NCBI RefSeq assembly: GCF_963576615.1
Contig: NC_088708.1
Coordinates: 25,241,191 to 25,305,190 of the forward strand
Source of the DNA: Watersipora subatra
Lineage: Eukaryota > Bryozoa > Gymnolaemata > Cheilostomatida > Watersiporidae
Direction: 5' to 3'
Length of the DNA stretch: 64,000 bases
Shown here one piece after another: positions 62,030 to 64,000 of the stretch. The first letter of the stretch is position 1. Each line of letters opens with the position of its first letter. Both the position numbers and the translations under genes were made by a program. Below the pieces are notes generated by a model that worked only from the letters and a program-made list of their open reading frames with translations, was not told the origin of the DNA and made no database searches.

Positions 62030-63491
62030 TCCAATGATGTATGCATTCAACTTGTCTGCAAGGACTCTCTGATTCACAGAGCATGCTATCAGAGGCTAAA
62101 AGATTTAAGGTGAGATACTGCGACTTATAATTATTCTATACAATAGTTATATTGTAACTTATTTACATAATAATTATTTAATAATTAACAAGTTTTATTA
62201 AGATGAAGATCAACTTGCTCGTATTTATTTTAAAAAATAACTAAATTTCAATCCAGCCAGACATTAACTATTAGTCTTGCCCATGTTTATCGAATGGACT
62301 AAGCATGCATGTATTTACTCTAGTTTATTGGTCTAAGCTGACTAAGTGCTAGTGATTTCCCCCAGTCAATGTTGTCCTGATATTCAATTAGCTACATGAA
62401 GAAAGTTGGAAACCTGCTACTCACGATACACATTGTCAAGATGAAGACAAGCCACAAAAAAAATCCCAAGGTCTAATTCTGCTGTCTACTTCTCTGCATC
62501 AAGACCTACACTTGAACAAAGGATGTGTGATTTGTGAAAAGAAAATGCGGTACTACTCACACAAATCAACTACTCGCTAAGTTGTCCTTCATGTAGCCAA
62601 AACTGTGTGTGCTGGTATGTCCATATAGCCTGTAAATTAACTCGAGGCATGATTGTTTCATATGCTTTGATTATGAAAAGTAATTTAAAAGTGGTGTTTT
62701 GTATTGTTTTGTAGTCCAGCTAGTACTAGTATGGTACCAATGGTTGGCATCACATCACATGATTTAACCTTACCTATATCGAAATATTCAAGCATGATTG
62801 TGCGTAAACATCTTGCTAATTTTGCAAGCAGTGCACCTGCCTACATATGCAGATGGATTGAAGAATTCTGCTACCATCAAACAGGAAGAATGTATACTTT
62901 ATAGAACTTTGATCAAGATGCTTTAGAGATGGCAAATCATAATAAGTATTATGACGAGTATACGTCATGCTTGACCTACAACTGTACAAGTAGTGAAAAT
63001 ATTGATCTTTATTGCCTCGACAGAGTCAATTAAAAAGATTGTTCAACACTTACCTATGGTACCTTGAAACTTTTTATGTAAAGGGACAAGCGGAGAGCTG
63101 TACCTCTATCTGTAGTTTTTGGATATTACAGCTTAGGTTCCCAGAGGGCAACTGAGTTAGAAACCTTTTCAAAGGACTAGTTCCTATCTATGGCAGACAT
63201 GATCAAACTACCATAAATGCAATGACTCCAAGCTATTGAGAATGTGGGACTATCCTTGTGGATGCCGTGGTGCTTATCCCAGCTCTGCCTGCCAGTTCTA
63301 CTCTTTTAATATTCCACCAACTTGCTGATACCATTCTTGATGTGTTTATTGCTCATGCTAAGAAGTACAAGGCTGCTTGCATGGATTTTGTGATTGACAA
63401 CTATTGCAAGAAGAGAATCAAGGGGAGTGGAGTGAAGCAAAGGTTTATAAGAAACTACAAAACAATCTTCATGTTAGTAATAAAGCTGTGA
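62030..63491 (+). pseudogene. Scattered fragments of an unclassified protein, probably a decayed repeat gene
   Basis: Three pieces look coding: around 62045-62115 (I-Q-L-V-C-K-D-S-L-I-H-R-A-C-Y-Q-R-L), around 62521-62575 (C-V-I-C-E-K-K-M), and 63258-63491 (H-A-K-K-Y, D-F-V-I-D-N-Y, K-R-I-K-G). The order of a Cys/His block followed by D-x-Y-x-x-x-x-I-K resembles multicopy hypothetical proteins common in marine invertebrates. Stops separate the pieces. Function unknown. Confidence 0.35.
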
Positions 63492-63587
63492 AAATATCAA
63501 ACTGAAAAGCCTCTGTAAAGTATGGACTGGAAGCTGATGTTGGCATTCATTTTTTTACACTGTAAGACTGCTGTCAAATGTGATACC

Positions 63588-63821
63588 TGTTGAAATTATT
63601 CAGCCTATAGCTCATGGTTTTTGCATTGTGTCGCTAGCATCTCATTTTATGCTCATTAGTGCATTATGCTATACTCTGGATATAGTTACCCTTTGACCTT
63701 TCCTACATTCTCTGTTTTTTGCCCTTGTGAATGACAACGCTGCCTGACCTATATTCTTAGTCAGTTGCTTGCTAACTTCTATATCAATAAAACGCACATC
63801 TATCATAAAGGAACTTCAACA
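63588..63821 (+). repeat. 5' LTR of a Ty1/Copia retrotransposon
   Basis: 234 bp that begins TGTTGAA and ends TTCAACA, an inverted 7-bp terminus as expected for an LTR. An AATAAA sits at 63786-63791, 30 bp before its end. It is followed directly by a primer binding site and gag. The 3' LTR lies beyond the window, so identity of the pair cannot be checked. Confidence 0.85.
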
Positions 63822-63835
63822 GGTTATGGGCCCAG
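63822..63835 (+). other. Primer binding site matching the anticodon region of initiator tRNA-Met
   Basis: GGTTATGGGCCCAG directly abuts the LTR. It is complementary to the CTGGGCCCATAACC stretch of eukaryotic initiator tRNA-Met, i.e. the internal 'half-tRNA' priming known from Drosophila Copia rather than a tRNA 3' CCA end. Confidence 0.85.
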
Positions 63836-63879
63836 ACACTGCACACACTGTACTCTGATATCGATATTCTGAATCCAGA

Positions 63880-64000
63880 ATGGCTGAGGAAAGGTGGACA
63901 GTTGAGAGGCTAAACAGTAACAATTACACAACGTGGAAATTTAGACTGAAACATCTACTCATCGCTAAAGACTTGTATGGATACGTTGACGGCAGCATAA
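63880..64000 (+). CDS. Copia gag, N-terminal fragment cut by the window edge
   Basis: ATG 45 bp after the primer site opens a frame to the edge (40 codons). It reads W-T-V-E-R-L-N-S-N-N-Y-T-T-W-K, then R-L-K-H-L-L-I, the classic start of Copia-type Gag (N-x-x-N-Y-x-x-W-K-x-x-M/L-x-x-L-L). Gag would package the element's RNA into particles. No stop in the visible part, so the element may be intact. Confidence 0.88.
   Translation, partial: MAEERWTVERLNSNNYTTWKFRLKHLLIAKDLYGYVDGSI

Overview
This is a eukaryotic, metazoan window: AT-rich DNA, split genes with GT-AG introns that match the exon phases of vertebrate orthologues, and many DNA transposons, MITEs, LTR elements, tRNA-derived SINE heads and minisatellites. 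The vertebrate-like gene structures together with a SID-1 family gene argue for a slowly evolving invertebrate, probably spiralian (mollusc- or lophophorate-like). The sequence alone does not fix the phylum.

Three genes can be reconstructed exon by exon. (1) Minus strand, 15839 down to 6632: the first two coding exons of a KDM3/JMJD1-type histone H3K9 demethylase, separated by an 8.9 kb intron; the rest of the gene lies beyond the left edge. (2) Plus strand, 17961-29613: a complete nine-exon REEP1-4-type ER-shaping protein of 324 residues. (3) Minus strand, 56809-29912: a complete 21-exon SIDT1/SIDT2 (SID-1 family) membrane protein of 763 residues with an open frame across every junction.

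KDM3 and REEP are divergent (2.1 kb between start codons). REEP and SIDT converge with 298 bp between their stop codons, and their poly(A) signals lie one base apart on opposite strands. The KDM3-REEP neighbourhood echoes the linkage of KDM3-family and REEP1-4 paralogues in vertebrates, so it looks like a pre-vertebrate gene pair.

The rest is introns and intergenic DNA filled with repeats: two TTAA-flanked long-TIR families, at least five TA-flanked Tigger/mariner-like elements (some with transposase fragments), two hAT-type elements with 8-bp target duplications, two other MITE families in two copies each, a LINE reverse transcriptase fragment, a decayed Ty3/Gypsy element at 60-61 kb, and the 5' LTR, primer site and gag start of a Copia element running off the right edge. 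Minisatellites with units of 19, 22, 26, 33, 36, 37, 41 and 69 bp occur. Two of them, inside the SIDT gene, are tandem amplifications of one of its own exon-intron borders.
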